Positions 50,065 through 58,004 of a stretch of 58,100 nucleotides of DNA are shown here, one piece after another. Source of the stretch: a virus; the IMG/VR virus record IMGVR_UViG_3300049098_000053, positions 1-58,100 of that record; one strand, written 5' to 3'. Position 1 is the first letter of the stretch; each line of letters opens with the position of its first letter. Under the pieces are notes generated by a model. It was not told where the DNA came from. It made no database searches and was given only the letters and a program-made list of their open reading frames with translations. Made by a program: the position numbers and the translations under genes.

Positions 50065-50258
50065 TAGAGGTCCCAATTACCACGCCGGGGGGCCGCTGTG
50101 GCCGCGGGGACTGGGGGGTGTGGGGCGCGCTCGTACATTTTGTCCTGGAAACCGCAGGGAAGTTGTTTCTAATGAAACTACCGGAAAATTTCCGGTGGCC
50201 ACCGCCCGGGCAGGAGCCCTTGCTGTGCGCTTTTGCCCGCAGGAATTTTAAAAAATGA
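50061..50258 (+). CDS. Unknown small protein, 65 aa
   Basis: TTG start overlapping the terminase stop; its own stop overlaps the next ATG (ATGA). Gly/Trp-rich start, a hydrophobic helix (WGALVHFVLETAGKLFLMKL) and a basic end (CAFARRNFKK). The overlaps at both ends support it; another frame over the same bases is less well coupled. Function unknown. Confidence 0.5.
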   Translation: MIEVPITTPGGRCGRGDWGVWGALVHFVLETAGKLFLMKLPENFRWPPPGQEPLLCAFARRNFKK

Positions 50259-50440
50259 TGGAAATTGTGCTTTTGCTCTGGATATTGGGGCCCGATGGGG
50301 ACTTGCAGCCGTTGGAGCGATTTAGCGGCTGGTATGCGGTCGGGGATTGCGAGGATTTCGTGGAGACGCTTTTTGCGCGGAATCCGCACGATGGATTTCA
50401 GCTGCAGGGTGTGGCCCGGTGCGTGGAGGTTCCGAAGTGA
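50255..50440 (+). CDS. Unknown small protein, 61 aa
   Basis: Hydrophobic N-terminus (MMEIVLLLWILGP) that may be a short membrane segment or a buried strand, then a soluble part with two Cys (GDCEDFVETLFARNP, VARCVEVPK). This resembles small exported or membrane-linked phage proteins near terminase genes. No function known. Confidence 0.55.
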   Translation: MMEIVLLLWILGPDGDLQPLERFSGWYAVGDCEDFVETLFARNPHDGFQLQGVARCVEVPK

Positions 50441-50682
50441 CGCCGGGTGAAGCGGCGCGCGCGGAATTCCGGCGCCAGCAGCGTTACTGGCGGGAACGGG
50501 CGGCTATTGCCCGCCGTGGCCGGTATGTCGTCAAACACGGGTTTGGACGATCTGAGGTCAAGGGGCGTAAGATACGGGCCTCGAGCCAGAACAAGGATGT
50601 GGCTCAGCGCAAGAAACGGGCACGGAATCGCCTACGGACCAAATTGAAGCGTTTACAACGACAACGACTGATGAGGAGATGA
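50437..50682 (+). CDS. Basic protein, 81 aa
   Basis: GTG start (GTGA overlap). More than a third Arg/Lys (AEFRRQQRYWRERAAIARRGR, then KKRARNRLRTKLKRLQRQR), predicted helical and likely to bind nucleic acid. Sits between terminase subunits, where phages often carry small packaging or HNH genes; no HNH motif is present here. Confidence 0.6.
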   Translation: MTPGEAARAEFRRQQRYWRERAAIARRGRYVVKHGFGRSEVKGRKIRASSQNKDVAQRKKRARNRLRTKLKRLQRQRLMRR

Positions 50683-50683
50683 C

Positions 50684-50941
50684 ATGTCGGATGAGACCAA
50701 CGTAGAAGCACCAGACGCGCCTGAGACGACCGTTTCGGACGCGATCGATGAATCGCGGCCCGATGAGGCCACAGATCCGTCGGAGCCGGAGGCGGCTGAC
50801 GTGCCGGAGCGCGAGCCGACGCAGGCTGAAAAGCGCAAAGCCGCTCAGAAGAATATGGCGAAAAATTCGCGCGAAAAAGAAGCGCGCAAGCGCGGTGTTG
50901 GCCAAGCTGGCGAGAGCGAGGAGGCTCCCGCTGAGGAGTGA
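50684..50941 (+). CDS. Acidic/basic disordered protein, 85 aa
   Basis: GAGGAG before the ATG. Residues 1-50 are very acidic (Glu, Asp, Pro, Thr); 50-70 are basic (QAEKRKAAQKNMAKNSREKE); the end is acidic again. Probably disordered. It could shield or carry the basic protein encoded before it (inference). Confidence 0.6.
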   Translation: MSDETNVEAPDAPETTVSDAIDESRPDEATDPSEPEAADVPEREPTQAEKRKAAQKNMAKNSREKEARKRGVGQAGESEEAPAEE

Positions 50942-51123
50942 AGCCCGCACAGGCGCCGGAATTTGACCGCCGTACCGGCGAGTCCTGGGTGGCTCGCTGG
51001 TATCGGCTGACCGGAAATATGCCTGATGGCTACGACGCTGCACGAAAACTGGTTTTGAGTCACCGCCAGCACCGCCGGCTAGACCGCGTCCTCGAGGAGG
51101 GAATCCGTGTCAGAACAAACTGA
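50938..51123 (+). CDS. Unknown small basic protein, 61 aa
   Basis: GTG start overlapping the previous stop. Contains ESWVARWYRLTGNMPDGYDA followed by a basic helix (ARKLVLSHRQHRRLDRVLEEG). No family recognised. It overlaps the next gene by 17 bases. Confidence 0.55.
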   Translation: MKPAQAPEFDRRTGESWVARWYRLTGNMPDGYDAARKLVLSHRQHRRLDRVLEEGIRVRTN

Positions 51124-51343
51124 AAAGATCAATGAGCCGTGGCAGGTCATGCGCACGGCCTACACCATGCGCGAGGGCATGGATTACACCGATGCCGTGG
51201 TTCGCGCGCCCAATGGTGTCGAGATCCGCATACGTGTTGGTGGCATGAAAACCAAGCCAGAGCACGAGGCTTTCCTGATCGATGAGGCAAAGCTGCAGAT
51301 GCCAAAAAGGCCGATTAACGGCGCCGGGGCAGGAATGCACTGA
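51107..51343 (+). CDS. Unknown small protein, 78 aa
   Basis: GTG start with GAGGAGG 7-8 bases upstream. Beta-rich centre (DAVVRAPNGVEIRIRVGGM) and a basic C-terminus (KLQMPKRPINGAGAG). Its TGA shares a base with the large terminase ATG (TGATG). Function unknown; conserved placement before terL suggests a packaging accessory. Confidence 0.6.
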   Translation: MSEQTEKINEPWQVMRTAYTMREGMDYTDAVVRAPNGVEIRIRVGGMKTKPEHEAFLIDEAKLQMPKRPINGAGAGMH

Positions 51344-52998
51344 TGAGCGCAAGCATTGAGCAAATGAGCGTCGACGAGGCACTGGCCATGTACGAACAGC
51401 TGCCAGAGGCCGAGCGGCACGAGCTCGATGCGCTGATCGATAAACGATCTCAGAACGAATTGTGGATCCCATCGGCAGGGCCACAACTCGAGGCCATGCT
51501 GTCAGAAGCCGATATTTTGCTATACGGGGGTGAGGGTGGGGGTGGCAAGACCGATCTCGGTCTGGGCCTCGCGTTCACTCAGCATGAACGCTCCCTGATC
51601 ATTCGCCGCCAATACACCGATCTGCGCGGAATCACCGATCGGGCCAAGGAAATTAACTCGACCGAAAAGGGCTACAACGGGTCCAGCCCGCCACGTCTGG
51701 TCACGATCAACAAAAAACTCATCGACTTTGGCGCGCTGTCGGAGGAGGGTAGCGAGGAAGCATGGCAGGGCCAGCCACACGATCTGATCTACATTGACGA
51801 GGTCGTCCAGAACCGTGAACACCAAGTCCGGTTTCTCATGGGCTGGAACCGCTCCACCAAAGAGGGCCAACGATGCCGGGTCGTCCTGGGCTCTAACCCG
51901 CCAATCAACTCACAGGGCGTCTGGATTATCGCCATGTTCGCCCCGTGGCTCGATCCTCGCTACCCCGATCCGGCTGAATACGGCGAGCTCCGATGGTGCG
52001 TCACCAGCCAGGATGCCTCGGGCAATACGTTCGATCAGTGGGTCGAGGGCCCCGATGTCAAAATCCCAAGCGGCAAATTCGACGAGAAAACCGGCGAGCC
52101 GCTGTACCTGAAACCGCTCTCAAGGACGTTCATTCCGGCACACCTGTCGGACAACCCGTTCCTCGCCAACACCAATTACGCAGCACAACTGGACGCGCTG
52201 CCGGAGCCGCTGCGCTCGGCTATCCGCGACGGCAACTTTATGGCCGCGCGAAAGGATGAAGTCGATCAGGTCGTCCCGATGGCGTGGGTCCACGCTGCGC
52301 AGAACCGCTGGCTGGAAGCTGAGGGCCAGCCGCCGTCAGGAGTGCCTATGTGCGCGATCGGCGTCGACTGTGCCCGCTCCAAGGACAAAACCGTGCTCGC
52401 ACCGCGATATGACGGCTTCTACCCGAAACTGATCGCCGTACCGGGCAAGGAAACACCGCACGGCCGCGATGTCGCCGCTCTGGTGCTCAAATACCGCCGC
52501 GACGGCGCTATGCCCGTGATTGACGTGGGTGAGGTCAACGGCGCCGAGGCATACGCGCATCTGGATGAAAACGGCGTCCAGTGCATCCGGCACATGGGCA
52601 TGGACAAGTCGGTCGGCCGGACCAAGTCGAAACATCTCAAATTTTTCAACAAGCGCGCCGAGGTCTACTGGAAATTCATGGAAGCCCTCGATCCGGAGCA
52701 AGATGGCGGTTCCCCGATCGCGCTGCCCGACGATCCCGAGCTCGTGGCCGAGCTCTGCGCCCTCAAGTGGGAACTGGTCCCGCAAGGCATCAAAGTCACG
52801 CCGAAAAAGGATCTGGTCAAGGAACTGGGCCATTCGCCGGACAAGGCCGACGCTGTCGTCATGTCCTGGGCCGCAGGCGCCAAATCAGTCACGCATCTGG
52901 CCCAGTGGCGTGACGATCAGAGAACTGGTAACTTTGGCGGCAAGCGACGTCCATCGGTCAACATGGGTCCTCGTCGCAAGCATGCAAGGAGGCATTGA
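51343..52998 (+). CDS. terL: Terminase large subunit, 551 aa
   Basis: The ATPase part has YGGEGGGGKT (61-70) as Walker A and DLIYIDEVVQN with Asp152 and Glu153 as Walker B. The nuclease part has Asp342 (MCAIGVDCARSKDK), Asp394 (VIDVGEVNG) and Asp503 (DKADAVVMSWA), the RNase-H-like metal site. It pumps DNA into the head and cuts it. The N-terminal 40 residues (MSVDEALAMYEQLPEAERHE) are a helical lead typical of BPP-1-like terminases. Length is in the normal range. Confidence 0.95.
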   Translation: MSASIEQMSVDEALAMYEQLPEAERHELDALIDKRSQNELWIPSAGPQLEAMLSEADILLYGGEGGGGKTDLGLGLAFTQHERSLIIRRQYTDLRGITDRAKEINSTEKGYNGSSPPRLVTINKKLIDFGALSEEGSEEAWQGQPHDLIYIDEVVQNREHQVRFLMGWNRSTKEGQRCRVVLGSNPPINSQGVWIIAMFAPWLDPRYPDPAEYGELRWCVTSQDASGNTFDQWVEGPDVKIPSGKFDEKTGEPLYLKPLSRTFIPAHLSDNPFLANTNYAAQLDALPEPLRSAIRDGNFMAARKDEVDQVVPMAWVHAAQNRWLEAEGQPPSGVPMCAIGVDCARSKDKTVLAPRYDGFYPKLIAVPGKETPHGRDVAALVLKYRRDGAMPVIDVGEVNGAEAYAHLDENGVQCIRHMGMDKSVGRTKSKHLKFFNKRAEVYWKFMEALDPEQDGGSPIALPDDPELVAELCALKWELVPQGIKVTPKKDLVKELGHSPDKADAVVMSWAAGAKSVTHLAQWRDDQRTGNFGGKRRPSVNMGPRRKHARRH

Positions 52999-53189
52999 TG
53001 GGCAGTATGTTCGGATCCGGCATGAGTGCCAGCGAGAAGCGTCAAATCAAACTCGACAAGATGTACGCCGGCGCATCGATGCCAGACGAGGAAGTCATCA
53101 AGCGCAACGAGCGCCGCAAGGCCGCAACGCGCCGCGGATCCCGAGTTCGCAACGTACTCACTGATAACGGCGAGGATATGCTCGGATGA
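52998..53189 (+). CDS. Small basic protein before the portal, 63 aa
   Basis: GGAGG 5 bases before ATG 52998, preferred over TTG 52995. Gly/Met-rich start (MGSMFGSGMSASEKRQ) and a basic helical part (EEVIKRNERRKAATRRGSR). Small proteins of this kind precede the portal in related podoviruses. ATGA overlap with the portal gene. Confidence 0.65.
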   Translation: MGSMFGSGMSASEKRQIKLDKMYAGASMPDEEVIKRNERRKAATRRGSRVRNVLTDNGEDMLG

Positions 53190-54823
53190 GACCCCGCGAG
53201 ATATGCGAACGCGCTGGCCAGCTTTATAGCGACCGCAAAGCGATCACCACGTTATGGCAAGAAATCGCAGAGAACTTCTACCCGCAAAGGGCCGATTTTA
53301 CGATCAGGCGCTACGTGGGCGAGGAGTTCGCAGAGCATTTGTATTCTTCGTATCCAATCCTGGTTCACCGGGATTTGAGCAACGCCTTCGCCGCTATGTT
53401 GAGGCCACGGAAAAAGGAGTGGTTTGGCATACTGGTTGACGATATGGATACCGTTTCTCGGGCCGGCAAGATGTGGCTCGAGTGGGCGACCAAGCGTATG
53501 CGCTGGTTCATGTATGACCGCCGCGCCAATTTCATCCGTGCGACCTCCGAGGGCGATGCCGATTTCGCCGCTTTCGGCCAATGCCTGATCACCCGCGACA
53601 TGAACTGGAACGCCCAGACGCCGCACCTGCTCTATCGGTGCTGGCACCTTCGGGACTGCGCATGGTCGGAGATGGCGACCGGCGATCTGGGCGAGATCTA
53701 CTTCAAGTGGAAGCCGACCGTCAAAGAGCTCAAGGAGCAATTTGGCGAGGACAAGCTGCACCGCGACATCGCAAAGGTCAAAACCAAAGAGAATCTCCGT
53801 AAGGTCAAGTGCTTGCGCGCCGTCATCTCGACTGACGTCTACGATGGCCAGAGCGGCCAAGCCAAGGGCTACCCGTGGATCGTGGTGTATCTCGACAAGG
53901 AGAACAACCACATCATGGAGGAGTTCGGCGTATATTCACACGGCACCACTCTCCCCCGGTGGCAGACCGTGTCGGGAAGCCAGTACGCCTACTCGCCGGC
54001 TACCGTGGCCGGTTTGCCAGATGCTCGTCTCCTGCAGGCAATGAGCCTCACCCTGCTCGAGGCCGGGGAGATGAGCGTCAGGCCTCCGATGATCGCGACC
54101 CAGGACGCCATCCGTGGCGACGTCCAGCTGTATTCCGGCGGCATCACATGGGCCGATGTGGAGTACGACGAGCGCAAGGGCGACGTGCTGAGACCTATCA
54201 CCCAGGATAGGCGCGGACTGCCGATGGGCTACGAGAACGCCGAGCGCCAGATGGGCATGCTGGCTGAGGCCTTCTACATCAACAAATTGACCTTGCCGCC
54301 CCCAGAGGGCGACATGACCGCTTTCGAGGTGGGCCAGCGCGTCGAGGAGTATGTGCGACAAGCGTTACCGCTATTTGAGCCGATGGAGCACGAATACAAC
54401 GGACAGCTCTGTGAGGACACATTCGACGCCCTACTCCGCGCTGGCGCCCTCGGATCCCCTCAAGACATGCCGCCAGAACTGAGGGGCCGCCAGATCCATT
54501 TCAGGTTCGAGAGCCCGCTACACGACGCAATGGAACGCAAAGAGGCATCGACGTTCATGGAGGCCTCGGAGCTCATTCGCATCGCCGTCGAAACGGATCC
54601 GACCGCACTGGCACACTACGACTCCGGTCTGGCTCTGCGGTCGGCCCTCGAGGGCATCGGTGTGCAGGCCAAGCACGTCAGGGACAAGGATCAGGTCGAA
54701 CAAATCATCGCTGCCAACGCGCAGCAGGCCGCGGCCGAGGAACAGGCCGCCGTTGCAAGAGAAGCCGGAGCAGCGACAAGGGAATTCGCGCAGGCCGAGA
54801 AACTATCAAGGGCCGCCGCATAA
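53186..54823 (+). CDS. Portal protein (T7 gp8-like head-tail connector), 545 aa
   Basis: N-terminus ICERAGQLYSDRKAITTLWQ followed by IAENFYPQRADF is the T7-type portal opening. Further matches are MLRPRKKEWFGILVDD, LLYRCWHLRDCAWSE, the central WADVEYDERKGDVLRPI and the long C-terminal helix rich in Gln, Ala and Glu. It forms the dodecameric ring through which DNA enters and leaves and to which the adaptor binds. Length matches the family (about 535-550). Confidence 0.9.
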   Translation: MRPREICERAGQLYSDRKAITTLWQEIAENFYPQRADFTIRRYVGEEFAEHLYSSYPILVHRDLSNAFAAMLRPRKKEWFGILVDDMDTVSRAGKMWLEWATKRMRWFMYDRRANFIRATSEGDADFAAFGQCLITRDMNWNAQTPHLLYRCWHLRDCAWSEMATGDLGEIYFKWKPTVKELKEQFGEDKLHRDIAKVKTKENLRKVKCLRAVISTDVYDGQSGQAKGYPWIVVYLDKENNHIMEEFGVYSHGTTLPRWQTVSGSQYAYSPATVAGLPDARLLQAMSLTLLEAGEMSVRPPMIATQDAIRGDVQLYSGGITWADVEYDERKGDVLRPITQDRRGLPMGYENAERQMGMLAEAFYINKLTLPPPEGDMTAFEVGQRVEEYVRQALPLFEPMEHEYNGQLCEDTFDALLRAGALGSPQDMPPELRGRQIHFRFESPLHDAMERKEASTFMEASELIRIAVETDPTALAHYDSGLALRSALEGIGVQAKHVRDKDQVEQIIAANAQQAAAEEQAAVAREAGAATREFAQAEKLSRAAA

Positions 54824-55168
54824 TTGCCAGTTAGAAGCACGATCGCTGAGTGCCTGCCGAATCGGGATCCCCACCAGCGCCCCGACTACACCGAGGCTGA
54901 GGTCCAGGCTATTCGAGCCTGCCATCGTGGTGAGGCGTCCGCTCGCCAGCAACGCATGGCGCTCGACTGCCTCGTCCGCATTGCCGGCACCCACGATATG
55001 AGCTACCGGCCCGGTGACACTCACGCCACAGCATTTGCAGAGGGCCGCCGGCATGTCGGCCTCGACATCGTCTGGTTCATCAATCAGGCGCCAACAAAAA
55101 CGGATCCTGATAAGATCTCGACACGAAACCCAGAGGTAGACCCAAATGACCGACCAGACAACCGATGA
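54824..55168 (+). CDS. Bbp19-like phage protein, 114 aa
   Basis: TTG start right after the portal stop. EVQAIRACHRGEASARQQRMALDCLVRIAG at about 26-55 and RPGDTHATAFAEGRRHVGLDIVWFI at about 62-86 match the Bbp19 family, found between portal and scaffold genes in BPP-1-like phages. Role in head assembly unknown. The 3' end overlaps the scaffold gene by 23 bases. Confidence 0.7.
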   Translation: MPVRSTIAECLPNRDPHQRPDYTEAEVQAIRACHRGEASARQQRMALDCLVRIAGTHDMSYRPGDTHATAFAEGRRHVGLDIVWFINQAPTKTDPDKISTRNPEVDPNDRPDNR

Positions 55169-56093
55169 CCAAGGCAACGTAATCAACAATGACTGGTACG
55201 GCGATTTCGCCGGAGAGGACGAGGGCCGGCAGGAAACGCTAGGCCAATTCGACTCGTTCGACTCGTTCTACGAGGACTACAACAACGCCAAGAATTTCGA
55301 CTGGCGCGAAGGCGTAGCCGGCGACGACGACAAATTCAAATCGAATCTCGAGCGATTCGACTCCCTCGAGGCGTTCGGTAACTCGTGGCGCGAGAGCCAG
55401 CAGAAGATCCGCTCAGGCCAGCTGCTCCCGACGCTGCCCGAGGATGCGACCGAGGATCAGGTCAAGGAATTCCGCACCGCCAACAACATCCCGCTCGAGG
55501 TCGACAATTACCTCGACGATCTGCCGGACGGACTTGTCGTGGGCGACGAGGATCGCGAGTACATGCTCGACTTCCTGGGTGCCATGCACGAGGTCAATGC
55601 GCCCAAAGAGGTCGGCACGGCACTGGTCCAGTGGTACGACGATTTCAGGGAGCGCCAGCAAGATGCGATCGCTCAGCTGGATGCTGAGCAGCAGCGCGAA
55701 GCGACCGACTTCCTGCGCAGCACCGATACCGGATGGGGCAATGATTTCCGCACCAACATGAACCTGATCAACTCGGTGCTCGAGCAGCACTTTGGCGAGG
55801 AAGCCAAGGCTCAGCTGCTCAATGGCCGCTATCAGGACGGCCGTGGCTTCTTCAACGATCCCGGCGTACTGATGGGACTGGCCAGCCTCGCGCGGCAGGT
55901 CAATGACGTGGCGCCGCTGATCGCCCAGGATCCGGACAAGATGCAGTCGCTCAACGACGAGATCTCGGACCTCGAGGCGAAGATGGCCGACCGGACCTCG
56001 GAATACTGGCGGGGTCCAAAGGCCAACGAGAACCAAGCTCGCTATCGGGAGCTCCTTGATCTAAGATTGAAGTCTGAGCAAAACGCAGCATAG
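55146..56093 (+). CDS. Scaffolding protein, 315 aa
   Basis: Acidic and mostly helical, with an N-terminal disordered part, a LPEDATEDQVKEFR motif near 98-111 that recurs in T7-like scaffolds, PLEVDNYLDDLPDG, a long middle helix and a charged C-terminal helix (SLNDEISDLEAKMADR) for capsid binding. It guides coat assembly and leaves before packaging is complete. Placed directly before the major capsid region as in T7- and BPP-1-like phages. Confidence 0.8.
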   Translation: MTDQTTDDQGNVINNDWYGDFAGEDEGRQETLGQFDSFDSFYEDYNNAKNFDWREGVAGDDDKFKSNLERFDSLEAFGNSWRESQQKIRSGQLLPTLPEDATEDQVKEFRTANNIPLEVDNYLDDLPDGLVVGDEDREYMLDFLGAMHEVNAPKEVGTALVQWYDDFRERQQDAIAQLDAEQQREATDFLRSTDTGWGNDFRTNMNLINSVLEQHFGEEAKAQLLNGRYQDGRGFFNDPGVLMGLASLARQVNDVAPLIAQDPDKMQSLNDEISDLEAKMADRTSEYWRGPKANENQARYRELLDLRLKSEQNAA

Positions 56094-56104
56094 GGAGATG
56101 CTCA

Positions 56105-56443
56105 ATGGCCTTTCAGATGAAGAACGTCCCTGAATGGGGTGGATCCGCTCGATGGTCACGCTCTGGCAGGAAGCCAAAGGGCATCTCAGGCATGTTTCGA
56201 TACATGAAAGACGCCCTCACGCCGGGAGGCCTTCCCGGCCTCTCCACGGTTGAGCAAGGCGGCACGATCTCGCAACGCTGGACCGGCATGACGCCACGCG
56301 ACAACCCTGCTTTTGATTCAAGCCTTGCTGGCGGCCGCCGCAACCCGCTAGGGCCGCCGGGAGGTAGGCCCCGTAGACCCGGCGGCAGGCCCCGCGGCAG
56401 GCCACGCGGCACAGGCGGTGTGCGGAGTGTATTGAGTGGCTGA
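56105..56443 (+). CDS. Basic Gly/Pro/Arg-rich protein, 112 aa
   Basis: GGGAG before the ATG. The first 70 residues look folded (EWGGSARWSRSGRKPKGISG, MFRYMKDALTPGGLPG). The last 40 are Gly/Pro/Arg repeats (GGRPRRPGGRPRGRPRGTGG) ending VRSVLSG, likely to bind DNA or RNA or to be disordered. Lies between scaffold and capsid genes. A head-associated DNA-binding role is inferred. Confidence 0.6.
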   Translation: MAFQMKNVPEWGGSARWSRSGRKPKGISGMFRYMKDALTPGGLPGLSTVEQGGTISQRWTGMTPRDNPAFDSSLAGGRRNPLGPPGGRPRRPGGRPRGRPRGTGGVRSVLSG

Positions 56444-56582
56444 ATCAGCCCCAATGACGAATTTCGTCGGGCCACGTAAGAAGCAAAAGGTCCGATCCGT
56501 ATTGAGCGGCACCGGGAAGGTACGGCGATCGAGCCCCCCGGTGGCTGCTCGAAAGCCTAGAGCCACCCGGCGCCGCTCTTGA
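56436..56582 (+). CDS. Small basic protein, 48 aa
   Basis: GTG 56436 overlaps the end of the previous gene by 8 bases; ATG 56454 is an alternative. Very basic (GPRKKQKVRSVLSGTG, ARKPRATRRRS). It repeats the VRSVLSG ending of the preceding protein, so the two may come from a short tandem duplication. Its TGA lies inside the -35 of the capsid promoter. A weak but plausible gene. Confidence 0.45.
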   Translation: MAESAPMTNFVGPRKKQKVRSVLSGTGKVRRSSPPVAARKPRATRRRS

Positions 56583-56605
56583 CATAGGCCCAGACCGGGC
56601 ATAAT
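56579..56605 (+). promoter_or_regulatory. Major capsid promoter
   Basis: TTGACA (56579-56584) and CATAAT (56600-56605) with a 15-base spacer; shifting to TAATCT gives 17. It is the only perfect TTGACA that I noticed on the plus strand of the head module. It precedes a 160-base untranslated leader and the major capsid gene, which must be made in large amounts. Confidence 0.6.
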
Positions 56606-56769
56606 CTCAGCCCTACCACGACCCGCCGGCCAACCTCATTCGAGCCCCGGCACTCGACCGGCCCCTGCCGGCGACGATGCGGCCCCTATCTGGCCAACCC
56701 GCATCAAGCCACAAGCAGGCTAACCCGAAAAGTGGAAAACGGATCTTTTCATTTTTGGAGGATAGCCAA

Positions 56770-57630
56770 ATGGCTGAAACTGCCTTTCAAATCCAGTATC
56801 GCCAAGAATTCATCCATGGGTTCGAGCAGCTGGTGTCACTCATTCGGGGCTTTACAACCACCGAATCTGTGATTAAAGGCAATCAGGCGACGTTCCTCGT
56901 TGCCGACTCGGGTGGAGCCGAGGCCAAGACGCGCGGCGTCAACGGTCTCATTCCCGCTCGTGGCGACAACCTGAACCAGCCGGTTGCAACGCTGGTCGAG
57001 TGGCACGATCTCGTGCGCAAGACCGATTTCAACATCTTCGCCTCTCAGGGCAACCAGCGCGCCATCATGCAGGCGACGTCGATGGGTGTCATCAATCGCA
57101 AGATTGATCAGGACATCTTTGGCGATCTGGCAACGTCGACGGTCAACATCGGCGCGGCTGTGGTCGCAGACACGCTCCGCACCCTGCGCGCCAAGACGGT
57201 ACTCGGCAACAACGATGTACCCTGGGATGGCTGGATCAGCTTCGTCATCACGCCGGCCTACGAGGCCTACATGATGGGCGAAAACGACTTCTCGAGTCGC
57301 GACTTCTCGCAGAACGGCCCGATGGATGGCGCCGATCTCGCGTGGAGAGACCGACCGCAGACCTACCGTTGGCTCGGCATGAACTGGTGTGTTCATCCGA
57401 ATCTCAACGGCGGTGGCGGCCCCGGCTCTGCAACCGAGGAGTGCTACATGTTCCATCGTTCCGCTATTGGCCATGCCTACAACGCGGACGACATGGAAAT
57501 GCGGGTAGGCTACGACGAGGAACAGGATTACTCCTGGACCCGTTGCAGTATCTACATGGGCTCAGTGCTTCTACAGAACTCCGGTGTGTGCCTCGTAGCG
57601 CATGACGGCTCGGCTCTGGTAGCAGCCTAA
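56770..57630 (+). CDS. Major capsid protein, 286 aa
   Basis: TTTTTGGAGGA gives a strong ribosome site before ATG 56770. The sequence has the HK97-like pattern of BPP-1-type coat proteins: AETAFQIQYRQEFIHGFEQ start, a VADSGGAEAKTRGVNGLIPARG loop, a long helix with IMQATSMGVINRKIDQDIF (the spine helix), PAYEAYMMGENDF, a WLGMNWCVHPNL strand and a final DYSWTRCSIYMGSVLLQ strand. It builds the icosahedral shell. Follows the scaffold as expected and has its own promoter. Confidence 0.9.
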   Translation: MAETAFQIQYRQEFIHGFEQLVSLIRGFTTTESVIKGNQATFLVADSGGAEAKTRGVNGLIPARGDNLNQPVATLVEWHDLVRKTDFNIFASQGNQRAIMQATSMGVINRKIDQDIFGDLATSTVNIGAAVVADTLRTLRAKTVLGNNDVPWDGWISFVITPAYEAYMMGENDFSSRDFSQNGPMDGADLAWRDRPQTYRWLGMNWCVHPNLNGGGGPGSATEECYMFHRSAIGHAYNADDMEMRVGYDEEQDYSWTRCSIYMGSVLLQNSGVCLVAHDGSALVAA

Positions 57631-57646
57631 TCGGGAGGAATGAAAC

Positions 57647-57931
57647 ATGGCATATGACACAAACAGCCTAGTAACTGCGTTCCCTCGCGTCGGTGCGGCC
57701 GAAGGGCCGGGTGACAACACTGGTGGCTACTCGGGTGCTCTGCATATCTATCGGTCTGCTGACGACATCGCTACGGTGATCGCCGCCGGCTACATCGATG
57801 ATGGCAACGAGAAGTTCATTCAGGTGAACGACATGGTGCTCGTGATCGACGACAACACTCCGACCATTGACCTCTGTCTCGTGACAGTGGTCGCGGCCAA
57901 CGGTGATGTCACTTTGATCAACGGCACCTAA
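57647..57931 (+). CDS. Capsid decoration or head-fibre candidate, 94 aa
   Basis: GGGAGG before the ATG and only 16 bases after the capsid gene. Small beta-rich domain (GALHIYRSADDIATVIAAGY, MVLVIDDNTPTIDLCLVTVV) as in proteins that sit on the capsid surface in related phages. Followed by a strong terminator-like hairpin, so it is expressed with the capsid gene at a high level. Confidence 0.65.
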   Translation: MAYDTNSLVTAFPRVGAAEGPGDNTGGYSGALHIYRSADDIATVIAAGYIDDGNEKFIQVNDMVLVIDDNTPTIDLCLVTVVAANGDVTLINGT

Positions 57932-57968
57932 GCCGACTGGCGCAAAGGGTACAACTGCGCGACAATCC

Positions 57969-58004
57969 GGGGGCCGCCTCATCTGGGGCGGTCCCCGTTT
58001 GTTT
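57969..58004 (+). terminator. Hairpin terminator after the capsid unit
   Basis: GGGGGCCGCC and GGCGGTCCCC form a 10-bp stem with one G-T pair and an 8-base loop, followed by GTTTGTTT. It spans the join of the circle (the right arm appears again at bases 14-23). It probably lowers, without abolishing, read-through from capsid to tail genes. Confidence 0.75.

Noticed and set aside
50054-50251. 65-codon frame overlapping 50061-50258 in another frame
   Set aside because: The 50061 frame is coupled to genes on both sides by 4-base overlaps; this one is not.
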